In this document: piece by piece, positions 54,374 through 63,250 of the stretch
Layout: every line of letters starts with the position of its first letter
Numbering within the stretch: position 1 is the stretch's first letter
Source of the DNA: CPC320 sp002684375
GTDB taxonomy: Bacteria; Pseudomonadota; Alphaproteobacteria; Rhodobacterales; Rhodobacteraceae
Reading direction: 5' to 3'
Assembly (NCBI GenBank): GCA_965662545.1
Contig: CBFIHZ010000006.1
Coordinates: 56,741 to 120,740, forward strand
Length of the DNA stretch: 64,000 nt
Position numbers and translations under genes: made by a program
Notes under the pieces: generated by a model
Database searches by the model: none
The model's input: only the letters and a program-made list of their open reading frames with translations
Told to the model about the DNA's origin: nothing

Positions 54374-54525
54374 ACGTAGGCCATTCTTGTCACCGAGTGG
54401 CAAACGTGTAACGAACTAAAAGATGCAAAATCAGCGGCAGACAGGGTCTTGCGCCACACCGACCGGCCCTTCATTCCCAAGCCCAGGCCGTGACGGGCCC
54501 AACAATGAGACCAAGTGAGGCACCG

Positions 54526-55347
54526 ATGCGATACATAATTAACACCCTTAAGATGCTTGGCTGGCTGATCGTCATAGCTCCGGCAAATGGCGCGCTGATG
54601 GCGCATGAGTTCTGGATTGATCCAGTAATATTTGAACTGCCTGCCGACGCCCCTTTGGTGGCTGATATCCGGGTTGGACAGAATTTCAGCGGCGCGGCCT
54701 ATGCATATTATCCACCACAGTTCAGACGCTTTGATCTGGTCACATCTAAAGGCACACAACCGGTGCTTGGGCGACCTGGCGACCGGCCCGCGCTGAATGT
54801 ACCCTCCCCCGCCACAGGGTTAATAACCGCCGTGCACGTCACCGGTGATATGACCCTGACTTATAAAGACTGGGCAAAATTCAAAGCCTTTGTCACCCAC
54901 AAGGATTTCGCTTGGGCCACCAGTGACCATTTGGCGCGCGGTTTGCCAGAAACCGGCTTCAAAGAACGCTATAGCCGCTATGCAAAAAGCCTTTTTGCAG
55001 TTGGTAATGGGGCCGGCCAAGACCGCGAAGTCGGCCTTGTGACCGAACTGGTCGCGCGGACAAACCCCTACACCGATGACATTGGCCAAGGCATATTGTT
55101 ACAGGTGCTGTACAAAGGGGCCCCACGCACCAACGCTCAGCTAGAATTGTTCGAGAAAGCTGCGGACGGCAAAGTCCAGATCACCCTGCACAGGACAGAT
55201 GAAACTGGACATGTCCGGGTGCCGGTGCAGCGTGGGCGACGTTATCTGGCAGACGCTGTGGTCATGCGTCCCTTGGATGCGGCAACATCTGATGGCGCGG
55301 TTTGGGAATCGCTTTGGGCCTCGCTGACTTTTGCCGTACCCGACTAA
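54526..55347 (+). CDS. Exported DUF4198 domain protein
   Basis: 273 residues with a signal peptide that ends about residue 25 (ANGALMAHE). The mature N-terminus HEFWIDPVIFELPADAPL is the DUF4198 signature; the domain is usually linked with metal (often nickel) uptake systems. The C-terminal half contains KGAPRTNAQLELFEK and DETGHVRVPVQRGRRYL, typical of its beta-sandwich. ATG at 54526 has GAGG upstream. Although not in the urease operon, it lies about 3 kb from it and could assist nickel supply; that link is an inference. Confidence 0.8.
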   Translation: MRYIINTLKMLGWLIVIAPANGALMAHEFWIDPVIFELPADAPLVADIRVGQNFSGAAYAYYPPQFRRFDLVTSKGTQPVLGRPGDRPALNVPSPATGLITAVHVTGDMTLTYKDWAKFKAFVTHKDFAWATSDHLARGLPETGFKERYSRYAKSLFAVGNGAGQDREVGLVTELVARTNPYTDDIGQGILLQVLYKGAPRTNAQLELFEKAADGKVQITLHRTDETGHVRVPVQRGRRYLADAVVMRPLDAATSDGAVWESLWASLTFAVPD

Positions 55348-55409
55348 ACAAAACACTTGTCGTAAATGTCGCGCGGCGGCAGCCTTTATATAAAAAACAG
55401 GATAATCCC

Positions 55410-56819
55410 ATGATAAAAGACCAACTGATGCAGATTGTAGGCGCTGACTATGTGGTGGCCGATGACCAGTTGGCCCCGTGGTCACGCGATTGGAGTGGTG
55501 CCTATCAATACACCCCGCTGGCAGTGGTTCGGCCTGCAAATACACAGCAGGTCTCGCAAATTCTGCGGCTGGCGAATGAAACCGGGACGGCTGTGGTGCC
55601 CGTTTCCGGCAACACTGGCCTGGCAGGAGGTGCCGAGGCCGAAGGCTCTATTCAGCTGTCGCTGGATCGGATGAACCGCATCCGCGAAATACGCCCCAAG
55701 GCACGTTTGGCCATTGTCGAGGCCGGTGTTATATTGTCGGCTCTGCATGATGCGGCAGACGGACATGACCTAATTTTTCCACTGACGTTTGGCGCGCGTG
55801 GTTCGGCGATGATTGGTGGCAATCTGGCAACCAATGCTGGCGGCTCGAACGTCTTGCGCTATGGCAATGCACGGGATCTTTGTCTCGGACTTGAAGTGGT
55901 CCTGCCCAGTGGCGAAGTGATGGATTTAATGTCTGAACTACACAAAGACAATTCTGGCTATAATCTGAAACACTTGATGATCGGGGCCGAAGGGACCTTG
56001 GGCATCATCACCGCCGCCGTGCTTAAACTGGCCCCAAAACCGCGCGCCTATGCCACTGCCATGGTGGCAGTCCAAGATCTGCCCGTCGCGCTGAACCTGC
56101 TCAATCAATTACAAACAGCGACGGGAGGGCTGGTCGAAGCGTTTGAATATATGCCGCGCGACTATCTTAAAGAATATGCTGCGCAGTATCCCGAAAAACG
56201 TCCCCCGTTCGAGACCGACTATGAGGTCAATTTACTGGTCGAAATCGCCACCACCATCCCCAGCGACAGCACGCCGGACAGCGATGGCATCGTGCCGCTG
56301 ATGGCCGATTTAGAAACCACGCTGGCGAAACTGTTTGAACAGGGCGCAGTTCTGGACGCTGCGGTGGCCCAAAGCGAAGCACAGCGGCGCGAAATGTGGG
56401 AACGGCGCGAGGCAGCGGGTGAGATCACCATGCACCGTCATCCCATTGTAAACAGTGACATCGCGGTACCTTTGGACCGGGTGCCCGAGTTCCTGCACCA
56501 GATGGAGGAGCTGCTACCACAATTGGATGCGGGCGCAGAAACTATCATCGTTTCGCATCTGGGTGATGGCAATGTACATTACGCGGTCTGGCCCAAATCA
56601 CCCGATCCTGCCGTGCACAGCGCAATTATGGAAAGCGTTGAAGATGTAACACTGTCACTTGGTGGCAGCTTTTCAGCCGAACATGGAATTGGCCAAACCA
56701 AACTGCCCTCGATGCTTCGGCGCAAAAACAAACCTGCGCTGGGCGCGATGCGGGCAATAAAAAAAGCGCTGGACCCGAACAATATTCTTAACCCGGGGAA
56801 AGTAATCCCCGAAAGCTAA
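55410..56819 (+). CDS. FAD-linked oxidase (GlcD/D-2-hydroxyacid dehydrogenase family)
   Basis: 469-residue flavoprotein that oxidises a D-2-hydroxyacid (lactate, 2-hydroxyglutarate or similar). The FAD-binding segment is VVPVSGNTGLAGGAEAEGS, with GGNLATNAGGSNVLRYGN, and the C-terminal FAD-oxidase motif is SHLGDGNVHYAVW, followed by FSAEHGIGQTKL. ATG at 55410 has AGGA upstream; an earlier in-frame start at 55302 overlaps the DUF4198 gene. It is 63 bases downstream of that gene in the same direction. The exact substrate cannot be read from sequence. Confidence 0.9.
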   Translation: MIKDQLMQIVGADYVVADDQLAPWSRDWSGAYQYTPLAVVRPANTQQVSQILRLANETGTAVVPVSGNTGLAGGAEAEGSIQLSLDRMNRIREIRPKARLAIVEAGVILSALHDAADGHDLIFPLTFGARGSAMIGGNLATNAGGSNVLRYGNARDLCLGLEVVLPSGEVMDLMSELHKDNSGYNLKHLMIGAEGTLGIITAAVLKLAPKPRAYATAMVAVQDLPVALNLLNQLQTATGGLVEAFEYMPRDYLKEYAAQYPEKRPPFETDYEVNLLVEIATTIPSDSTPDSDGIVPLMADLETTLAKLFEQGAVLDAAVAQSEAQRREMWERREAAGEITMHRHPIVNSDIAVPLDRVPEFLHQMEELLPQLDAGAETIIVSHLGDGNVHYAVWPKSPDPAVHSAIMESVEDVTLSLGGSFSAEHGIGQTKLPSMLRRKNKPALGAMRAIKKALDPNNILNPGKVIPES

Positions 56820-57420
56820 TCAGTCTGTCACAGCATGGTCACCGCACAGAGCTTTTAACGTGGCGGGTTTGGCACCCTGTCAGGATTTGCACGGAAACCA
56901 CAGGGTTTACATGAAGCGCAGAGACCGTAAATCAATTTGAGACGGGTTCCAGTCACCCTTTAAATGCTGAAATAGATGAGGGTGAGATGCGTTGGCCATT
57001 TTGGTGAACGCCAAACAAATTTCACCATCAAATCCGCGTTTTACAATTTCCAAAACAAGTCAGCTGGCACAAATCAGGGCGTTTCGATCACAATAATCTA
57101 ACTGGATAATCAGCTGTGAACGTCGCAACATGCACTGTTGAAATATGGTTAAACCACCGCGTGCTTAATGCGGTTGCTTTGCTCTCGCGACACAGGTTTT
57201 ATCCAAAACTTTGTATAAACAGCACAGCCTAATCCGCCGATATTCAGCATCAGCAATTCAACGCCTTACGGCACCATGCACCTCAGCCAAATCACAGAAC
57301 CAATCCCAGAATTGCCAAACACTTATGAGGTTTGAGGTATCTATTGATAACCCGGATTTTATAGAAACCTCCTTGAACAAAATATCGGTTTCACCCGCAT
57401 TAAAATTTTAAGCGATACGA

Positions 57421-57594
57421 ATGAAGCACATGCTTACAAAGGCCTTGGCAATCTTTGTGGAGTCAATATCAGGTGCGTTCAACATAGCAGATGGCCTCCA
57501 AGGTCATGGGCAAGGGTTTTCCACAACCATACCAACCACGACGTTAGCTGGTAAAACCGGCACAAGCATCCGCAGTATCGTGCAGGATTTCTAA
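57421..57594 (+). CDS. Possible small ORF, unknown
   Basis: 57-codon ATG frame starting KHMLTKALAIFVESISG; it has no good ribosome-binding site. It contains LAGKTGTSIRSI, which looks like a penicillin-binding KTG motif but has no other PBP context. Probably a remnant or a chance ORF. Confidence 0.2.
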   Translation: MKHMLTKALAIFVESISGAFNIADGLQGHGQGFSTTIPTTTLAGKTGTSIRSIVQDF

Positions 57595-57627
57595 AACGAT
57601 GAAACCGTACCGGCGGGGTGGCCCAAC

Positions 57628-57915
57628 GTGGTCATCGCCGCCTGCTACCACACCACATTAATGGCAGCAGGACAGCAAGCCACATCCTCTATCAATGGGA
57701 TTTTTGGGTCGGTTGACCCGGACGGAGACGCCTCTGTTTGGACAGGCTTGGTTCATCCCGAGACCGGCATGGGAAGCGGTAAAATAGTCACCGGCGCTGG
57801 TAAATATATCAGCACCGATCTCAACCCGACCTTGCAAACAACAGTTCAAATCGACGAGACACACAGCAATCTGATATTAAATAGTAATCCTTACAGTTTG
57901 ACCGCAAAAGATTGA
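57628..57915 (+). CDS. Possible small protein, unknown
   Basis: 95-codon frame from a GTG (ATG at 57661 is an alternative). The product is Gly/Ser/Thr-rich with GIFGSVDPDGDASVWTGLVHPETG and no recognised domain. A terminator-like hairpin follows directly (57931-57965), which mildly supports a real gene. Codon use is not strongly biased. Confidence 0.3.
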   Translation: MVIAACYHTTLMAAGQQATSSINGIFGSVDPDGDASVWTGLVHPETGMGSGKIVTGAGKYISTDLNPTLQTTVQIDETHSNLILNSNPYSLTAKD

Positions 57916-57930
57916 AATTCCAGTCGTTAA

Positions 57931-57965
57931 AACCCCTGCTTTAACGCGACAATTGGGGGTTTTAT
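57931..57965 (+). terminator. Hairpin with AAAACCCC/GGGGTTTT stem
   Basis: AAAACCCC and GGGGTTTT pair across a long loop of about 19 bases and end in TTTTA. It is placed just after the 57628-57915 ORF. Confidence 0.45.
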
Positions 57966-58173
57966 GTGACCATTTTAAACAAAATCATTAACGCGAAACA
58001 CTAAATAAGATGAAAAGTACAGCCGCGATAAAAAGCAGTCCTCATCGCAAAGTGATTGCGGTTAATATGTGATGCCCTGGTTTCGAAAAATTATTCGGCC
58101 ATATCGGACAGCCACACTGCAGATGCCATTGAACCTTTGGTTACCGGTCTGAGGTTTGCACGCACAGGGTGTT

Positions 58174-58785
58174 TCATACTCCCGCGAGTTCCAGCAAATA
58201 CGCTTCAATCTCTGCTGTGCCTTTATCGTTTTTGATCTGCGCAAAGAAAAACGGCTTGTCGCCGCGCTGCGCCGAAGCATCACGGCGCATGACCTCTAGA
58301 CTTGCGCCAACATAAGGCGCGAGGTCGGTTTTGTTAATCACCAGAATATCCGATTTGGTCAGTGCAGGCCCACCTTTGCGCGGAATTTCTTCGCCTGCGG
58401 CCACGTCGATGACATAAACAGTCAAATCGGCCAATTCGGGGCTAAAAGTGGCTGATAGATTGTCGCCACCGCTTTCGATCATCACTATCTCGATCTCTGG
58501 ATGGCGCTTTTCCAATTCTGCAACAGCGGCGAGATTAATCGAGGCATCTTCTCGAATGGCGGTATGCGGGCAACCACCGGTTTCCACGCCGATGATCCTG
58601 TCTTGCGGCAGAATTTGCTGGCGCATCAGGGCTTCGGCATCCTCTTGAGTATAGATGTCATTGGTGATGACCCCAACAGAAAAGCGTTTTGACAGGCTGC
58701 GGGCCAGTGCTGCGGTCAGGGATGTTTTACCCGCACCAACCGGTCCGCCGATTCCAACACGCAGGGGCCCGTTCATTTTGGTCAT
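58174..58785 (-). CDS. ureG: Urease accessory GTPase UreG
   Basis: GTPase that drives nickel insertion into urease together with UreF, UreH/D and UreE. The 203-residue product has the P-loop GIGGPVGAGKTSLTAAL, the metal-binding VETGGCPHTAIRED (CPH motif), ESGGDNLSATFSPEL and NKTDLAPYVGASLEVM for guanine specificity. It overlaps ureF by four bases and closes the operon. Confidence 0.97.
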   Translation of the reverse strand: MTKMNGPLRVGIGGPVGAGKTSLTAALARSLSKRFSVGVITNDIYTQEDAEALMRQQILPQDRIIGVETGGCPHTAIREDASINLAAVAELEKRHPEIEIVMIESGGDNLSATFSPELADLTVYVIDVAAGEEIPRKGGPALTKSDILVINKTDLAPYVGASLEVMRRDASAQRGDKPFFFAQIKNDKGTAEIEAYLLELAGV

Positions 58786-59441
58786 GTTCTAAATACCCGT
58801 GTTTGAAGATTCTCATGCCGCATAGACGCGACATCTGATAAAAACGTGGTGCTGGAAAGGGCGCAAGCATCTGCGTCAAGCGCTGCGTTGCTCACAGAAA
58901 GCAGGCTTGAGGTCAGTTCCAGCAAGACCCGTTGGCCTTGGGTTTGCCCAAGGGGAACCAACCGCACCGCCGCTGAAATCAGATTGGCGCTGAAGGCATG
59001 TAAATAAGCCGCAACAATGTCTACTTGCGGCAATGCCTCAAGACGCGCCGCTGCTCCGACTGCCACGGGATAGCACAGGCTTGGCAGGTCGTGCCCCCAA
59101 ACGTCTTTCAATGTTTTCACAAAAGCCTGCCCCTGAAACACTGTCTCAGCCTGTCTTTCACGCGAAGCAGACAGCGCTAGAGCGTGCGCGTTGAGGTCCC
59201 GTAGCGCCTGAATATCATGTGCCTGATATCCAAGCGACACCAAGAAGGCGTCGTTGCGCCCCGACCCAAACTGGACCAAATCACGCACCCATTCCAACAG
59301 TTCGGCCTCTTGTGTTACATGCCCGGCTGATATTGCCCATTCCAACCCGTGTGAGTAGGCAAAGCTGCCAACTGGAAAGGCCGGTGACAGCCATTGCAAC
59401 GCTGTCAGAAAGTCTTTGCTAGTGTTCATGGGCGTGGTCAT
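58782..59441 (-). CDS. ureF: Urease accessory protein UreF
   Basis: All-helical chaperone that bridges UreD/H and UreG in the urease activation complex. Motifs are LQWLSPAFPVGSFAYSHGLEWAI at the N-terminus and SAAVRLVPLGQTQGQ with the loop typical of UreF. I place the start at an ATG at 59441, which overlaps the ureE end; a second ATG at 59429 is equally possible and neither has a strong ribosome-binding site, so coupling to ureE translation is likely. The reading frame runs further 5' to 59558 inside ureE but this is not supported. Confidence 0.92.
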   Translation of the reverse strand: MTTPMNTSKDFLTALQWLSPAFPVGSFAYSHGLEWAISAGHVTQEAELLEWVRDLVQFGSGRNDAFLVSLGYQAHDIQALRDLNAHALALSASRERQAETVFQGQAFVKTLKDVWGHDLPSLCYPVAVGAAARLEALPQVDIVAAYLHAFSANLISAAVRLVPLGQTQGQRVLLELTSSLLSVSNAALDADACALSSTTFLSDVASMRHENLQTRVFRT

Positions 59442-59931
59442 ATGTATCGCCTGAAGGACCGTGGTGGCTGTTGCCATGATCGTGGCTGTGGGTACGCCCA
59501 ATTCCATATGCCCCACCTTCGGGGTTAAAGGGTTCGTTGACGTGGCTGATTTGCCCACCCAACAGCTTGATCATATGTTCAATCACATGATCGCCCGCAA
59601 TCACAAGCCTGTCGTGTTCAATTTGACAAGGGGTATGGCGATTGCCAATATGCCAGGCAAGTGACAGCAGGTTGTCACCAATAATAGCAATCAGGGGTTC
59701 GCTTCGCGCCTGAATTTCAACCGTCTTTCCATTCGATAGGACAAGATGATCTCCCTGCTTTAAATCGGTGGTTTTAGGCAAATCTACGACAAAGCTGGTG
59801 CCACAGTCAGTGGTCAATTTTCGACGCCGCAAGAATCGCTCTTCATATGTCAGCGCACAGATATAATCTGCTTTGCCGTCTGGTGGATCACTTAAAACTG
59901 CTTGTGCGGTAGGTAACATCTGAATCCTCAA
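59419..59931 (-). CDS. ureE: Urease nickel metallochaperone UreE
   Basis: 170-residue dimeric nickel-binding chaperone. The peptide-binding and metal-binding domains span about 1-145, with IGNRHTPCQIEHDRLVI in the middle. The C-terminus is a His-rich tail (THSHDHGNSHHGPSG, then YDHAHEH) that can bind extra nickel. Its start overlaps the ureC stop by four bases and its end overlaps ureF. Confidence 0.95.
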   Translation of the reverse strand: MRIQMLPTAQAVLSDPPDGKADYICALTYEERFLRRRKLTTDCGTSFVVDLPKTTDLKQGDHLVLSNGKTVEIQARSEPLIAIIGDNLLSLAWHIGNRHTPCQIEHDRLVIAGDHVIEHMIKLLGGQISHVNEPFNPEGGAYGIGRTHSHDHGNSHHGPSGDTYDHAHEH

Positions 59932-61637
59932 TATAAGAAATATAGCTGTGCCATCGGCACCGTTTCAGCCGGTTCACAGGTCAGCAATTCACCATCAGCG
60001 CGCACCTCGTAGGTTTCGGGGTTCACTTCGATATGCGGCATGGCAGTGTTGAGCATCAGATCAGACTTACCAATATTGCGGGTGTTTTCCACTGCAACCG
60101 TCTGTTTGGCCAGACCGTATTTTTGCTGCAGGTTGCCGGCATTTGCCGCCTCGGAAACAAAGGACACCGTGCTGTGTTCCACAGCGCGCCCGTATGCGGC
60201 GAACATCGGTCTTGTATAGACCGGTTGCGGGGTCGGGATTGATGCGTTGGGATCGCCCATCTGCGCGCAAATGATACTGCCCCCCATCAGCACCATCTCA
60301 GGCTTTACGCCAAAAAAGGCAGGTGACCACAATACCAAATCAGCGCGTTTGCCAACCTCGATAGATCCGATCTCATGGGCCATGCCATGGGCGATTGCAG
60401 GGTTGATAGTGTATTTCGCCACATAGCGGCGCGCGCGCATATTGTCATTGTTGCCAGTTTCTTCGGGCAATGCCCCGCGCTGCTTTTTCATTTTATCTGC
60501 AGTTTGCCAAGTACGGATAATCACCTCGCCAACGCGCCCCATTGCCTGACTGTCCGAAGCAATGATGCTGAAGGCCCCCATATCGTGCAAAATATCCTCA
60601 GCCGCGATGGTTTCACGGCGAATACGGCTTTCTGCAAAGGCGATGTCTTCTGGAATGGATTTGTCGAGATGATGACAGACCATCAACATGTCGAGATGTT
60701 CTTCTACTGTGTTGACGGTAAAGGGTCGTGTGGGGTTGGTGGAGGAGGGCAGCACATATTCCTCACCGCAAATTCGGATAATATCCGGCGCATGCCCGCC
60801 ACCGGCCCCTTCGGTATGAAAAGCATGGATCGTCCGGCCTCTCATCGCGGCCATGGTATGTTCCACAAAGCCAGATTCGTTCAGAGTATCCGTGTGGATC
60901 ATAACCTGAACATCCATGGCTTCTGCAACGGTGAGACAGGTATCGATAGCCGCAGGTGTGGTGCCCCAATCTTCGTGCAGTTTAAGCGCACAAGCGCCTG
61001 CCATGACCTGCTCTTCCAATGCGCCAGGCAGCGAAGCGTTACCCTTGCCAGCAAATGCGAGGTTCATCGGCAGGCCATCGGCGGCCTGTAACATGCGCGC
61101 AATATGCCACGGACCCGGCGTGCAGGTGGTCGCTAAGGTGCCATGTGCCGGTCCGGTACCGCCGCCAAGCATCGTCGTCACACCCGACTGAAGCGCATCG
61201 TCGATCTGTTGCGGACAGATGAAATGAATATGGCTGTCAAAGCCACCAGCGGTCAGTATTTTACCTTCGCCTGCAATAATTTCGGTTCCGGGACCAATAA
61301 TTATATCGACATTGGGCTGAGTGTCGGGGTTTCCAGCCTTGCCAATCGCCGCGATACGGCCAGCGCGCAAGGCAATATCAGCCTTATAGATCCCTGTATG
61401 ATCCAAGATCAAAGCATTGGTAATAACCGTATCGACGGCCCCTGCGGCGCGGGTGACCTGCGACTGGCCCATGCCATCACGGATCACTTTGCCACCCCCG
61501 AACTTAACCTCTTCTCCATAGGTCGTCAGATCTTTTTCAACCTCGACAAACAGGTCTGTATCAGCCAAGCGGATCTTATCACCCGTTGTCGGGCCATACA
61601 TGCCCGCATAGTCATGACGATTAAGATTAACGGCCAT
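59928..61637 (-). CDS. ureC: Urease alpha subunit (catalytic)
   Basis: 569-residue amidohydrolase that hydrolyses urea to ammonia and carbamate at a di-nickel centre. Metal ligands are visible: His136/His138 in FDSHIHFICPQQ, the carbamylated Lys219 with His221 in CALKLHEDWG, and a further His in MIHTDTLNESG. The active-site flap MVCHHLDKSIPEDIAFAESRIR is present. It begins two bases after ureB in transcription order. The sequence is complete with no missing key residues. Confidence 0.98.
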   Translation of the reverse strand: MAVNLNRHDYAGMYGPTTGDKIRLADTDLFVEVEKDLTTYGEEVKFGGGKVIRDGMGQSQVTRAAGAVDTVITNALILDHTGIYKADIALRAGRIAAIGKAGNPDTQPNVDIIIGPGTEIIAGEGKILTAGGFDSHIHFICPQQIDDALQSGVTTMLGGGTGPAHGTLATTCTPGPWHIARMLQAADGLPMNLAFAGKGNASLPGALEEQVMAGACALKLHEDWGTTPAAIDTCLTVAEAMDVQVMIHTDTLNESGFVEHTMAAMRGRTIHAFHTEGAGGGHAPDIIRICGEEYVLPSSTNPTRPFTVNTVEEHLDMLMVCHHLDKSIPEDIAFAESRIRRETIAAEDILHDMGAFSIIASDSQAMGRVGEVIIRTWQTADKMKKQRGALPEETGNNDNMRARRYVAKYTINPAIAHGMAHEIGSIEVGKRADLVLWSPAFFGVKPEMVLMGGSIICAQMGDPNASIPTPQPVYTRPMFAAYGRAVEHSTVSFVSEAANAGNLQQKYGLAKQTVAVENTRNIGKSDLMLNTAMPHIEVNPETYEVRADGELLTCEPAETVPMAQLYFLY

Positions 61638-61639
61638 TG

Positions 61640-61945
61640 TTAGAGATCCCCCATGACCTGAGCGTTAAAGCCAAAAATGCGGCGTGCGCCAGCGATCTCG
61701 ATCAAGGCAACCGACCGGGTCTGGCCGGGCTCAAAGCGCACCGCGGTGCCGGCTGCAATGTTCAATCTACAGCCACGGGCAACAGCACGGTCAAACTCCA
61801 AGGCAGGATTGGTTTCTGCGAAGTGATAGTGGCTGCCCACTTGTATCGGCCGGTCTCCGGTGTTTGCCACGCGCACTTCTATCGCGTCACAGCCTGCGTT
61901 CAGAATGATATCGCCTTGGGCGCAAATAATCTCTCCCGGTTTCAT
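61640..61945 (-). CDS. ureB: Urease beta subunit
   Basis: 101-residue structural subunit, beginning MKPGEIICAQGDIILNAG, with QVGSHYHFAETNPALEFDR and AAGTAVRFEPGQTRSVALIEIAGARRIFGFN as the family signatures. The start at 61945 overlaps the stop codon of the embedded micropeptide (ATGA). An upstream in-frame start at 61987 would read through that peptide gene in another frame and is rejected. Confidence 0.97.
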   Translation of the reverse strand: MKPGEIICAQGDIILNAGCDAIEVRVANTGDRPIQVGSHYHFAETNPALEFDRAVARGCRLNIAAGTAVRFEPGQTRSVALIEIAGARRIFGFNAQVMGDL

Positions 61946-62112
61946 CGCGCGCTCTTTTCGTACCCTGCGTATGCACCAGCGGTACACATTATCACAGCGA
62001 GCGCTGTTAACATCGCCGAGCTTGAGGGCTCAGGACCATGCGCCGCCACATGTGCGTGGGCGATGCAGGGGACGGCAACGGTGCAAAACGCAACGGTTAG
62101 TGTCTTTTTCAT
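61942..62112 (-). CDS. Secreted micropeptide embedded between ureA and ureB
   Basis: 56 codons with AGGAG eight bases before the ATG and a stop that overlaps the ureB start (ATGA), so it is probably translated and coupled. The product is a signal-type helix (KKTLTVAFCTVAVPCIAHAH) followed by HVAAHGPEPSSSAM and a second hydrophobic segment (LTALAVIMCTAGAYAG). Four histidines lie near the predicted cleavage site. It could bind metal or sit in the membrane. I do not recognise a family. Confidence 0.7.
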   Translation of the reverse strand: MKKTLTVAFCTVAVPCIAHAHVAAHGPEPSSSAMLTALAVIMCTAGAYAGYEKSAR

Positions 62113-62122
62113 TTATGCTCTC

Positions 62123-62425
62123 CTAGCGAATGGGATTGTGCACGGTCACCAATTTGGTACCGTCCGGGAAGGTGGCTTCGACTTGTACTTCACTGATCAT
62201 GTCAGGCACGCCTTGCATACAGTCATCGCGGGCAATGATCGTGGCCCCGAATTGCATCATTTCAGATACACTTCGGCCATCCCGCGCGCCTTCCACCACG
62301 GCATCACAAATCAAAGCGATTGCCTCAGGGTAATTCAGCTTTACGCCCCGCGCCAACCGTTTGCGGGCGACTTCGGCCGCCATTGCGATCAACAATTTGT
62401 CTTTTTCTCTTGGGGTGAGTTGCAT
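62123..62425 (-). CDS. ureA: Urease gamma subunit
   Basis: 100-residue subunit of the urease trimer, starting MQLTPREKDKLLIAMAAEVA and containing GVKLNYPEAIALI and DLISEV-like VPDMISEVQVEATFPDGTKLVTVHNPIR at the end. GGAG lies before the ATG, within the end of ureD. It precedes the micropeptide and ureB. Confidence 0.97.
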   Translation of the reverse strand: MQLTPREKDKLLIAMAAEVARKRLARGVKLNYPEAIALICDAVVEGARDGRSVSEMMQFGATIIARDDCMQGVPDMISEVQVEATFPDGTKLVTVHNPIR

Positions 62426-63250
62426 TTATAGTCTCCAACATTTGGGGAGGCTGTTTTGTGTAAACAGATCCAGAATAGGCAGCATCATCTGACGCAGTGC
62501 GAACCCATCGACGGCTAGAAGGCGCAGCACACACAGATCAGCACCCAACAAACTGCAACCAGAGGTCGCATTTAAATATGAACGGACCTTGGAAATATAG
62601 GCTGCCGCATCGGGAGCCCGATAGAGCACAGCTGCCATAGCACGCATTCCAGCCGCCACCGCAGGACGCTCCAGTTGGCTGGTAATATCGCCGTGCAGAA
62701 CAGATGCGTCGCGATAGATCAATTTTCCAGCTACTTTCATATCGATTTGATCACGAAACATCCCCGATAGCTGCGTCTCGCCCATGGCAAGGCGACCAAA
62801 TAGAACCGGCTCAACGATCAACGCACGCGCTGTCGGGGCCAGATCAATGCTTAAGCGGCGATCAAGGCTGCCTCGGTCATAAAAGATAGTTTCCTGAGGG
62901 AGCCAATGCAGAACGCTGTCATTTTCCACCTTTAATTGGGTCGTCAGTCGACCAAAACTGTCAGGTTGTGCGCGATAAATTCTTTCACTGGCTTGGGTGG
63001 TCACCGCAAGACGCGCCCCATCGCGTGCACTGGCCGCAACCTTTAGACGGTCTCCGCCAGTTATTCCGCCCGCTGTGTTTATAATTACGGCCTCAAGATG
63101 ATCTTGGCGGCGAGGAAATAAAGCCCTTAAACACCCGTTCTGATACAGATCGCTTAATTCGGTTGCCCCAGCCGTTATTTTTGCACCGATATGCAACGTC
63201 CCTATGGCTCGTGGCGGGGCAGCAGTCTTTATGTCCGTGTGATCCCGCAT
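62426..63250 (-). CDS. ureD: Urease accessory protein UreD (UreH)
   Basis: 274-residue scaffold that binds apo-urease and the UreF-UreG complex during nickel insertion. Motifs are LIINTAGG-type VIINTAGGITGGDRL, TTQASERIYRA, LPQETIFYDRGSLDR and the C-terminal LGADLCVLRLLA. The start is uncertain: I use the ATG at 63250, but the open frame reaches 63361 and neither has a good ribosome-binding site. It is the first gene of the operon; the upstream 550 bases hold no recognisable urea transporter. Confidence 0.9.
   Translation of the reverse strand: MRDHTDIKTAAPPRAIGTLHIGAKITAGATELSDLYQNGCLRALFPRRQDHLEAVIINTAGGITGGDRLKVAASARDGARLAVTTQASERIYRAQPDSFGRLTTQLKVENDSVLHWLPQETIFYDRGSLDRRLSIDLAPTARALIVEPVLFGRLAMGETQLSGMFRDQIDMKVAGKLIYRDASVLHGDITSQLERPAVAAGMRAMAAVLYRAPDAAAYISKVRSYLNATSGCSLLGADLCVLRLLAVDGFALRQMMLPILDLFTQNSLPKCWRL

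Larger units (their letters stand above)
56820..58173. other. Gene-poor, probably decayed stretch
   Basis: 1.35 kb with no clear gene. Two short ORFs are listed separately. Around 57340-57480 other plus-strand frames read like protein in short patches (for example GFTRIKILSDTNEAH), broken by stops, as expected for an old inactivated gene. I see no RNA gene, IS end or long repeat. Confidence 0.4.

Noticed and set aside
54064..54759. 231-codon minus-strand frame opposite DUF2125/DUF4198
   Set aside because: It lies antisense to two well-supported genes, has no known family and an odd composition; it is a shadow of those genes.
57421..57594. Penicillin-binding protein remnant because of the LAGKTGTS motif
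   Set aside because: Only this one short motif is present. No Ser-x-x-Lys or Ser-x-Asn motif or transpeptidase context could be found around it.
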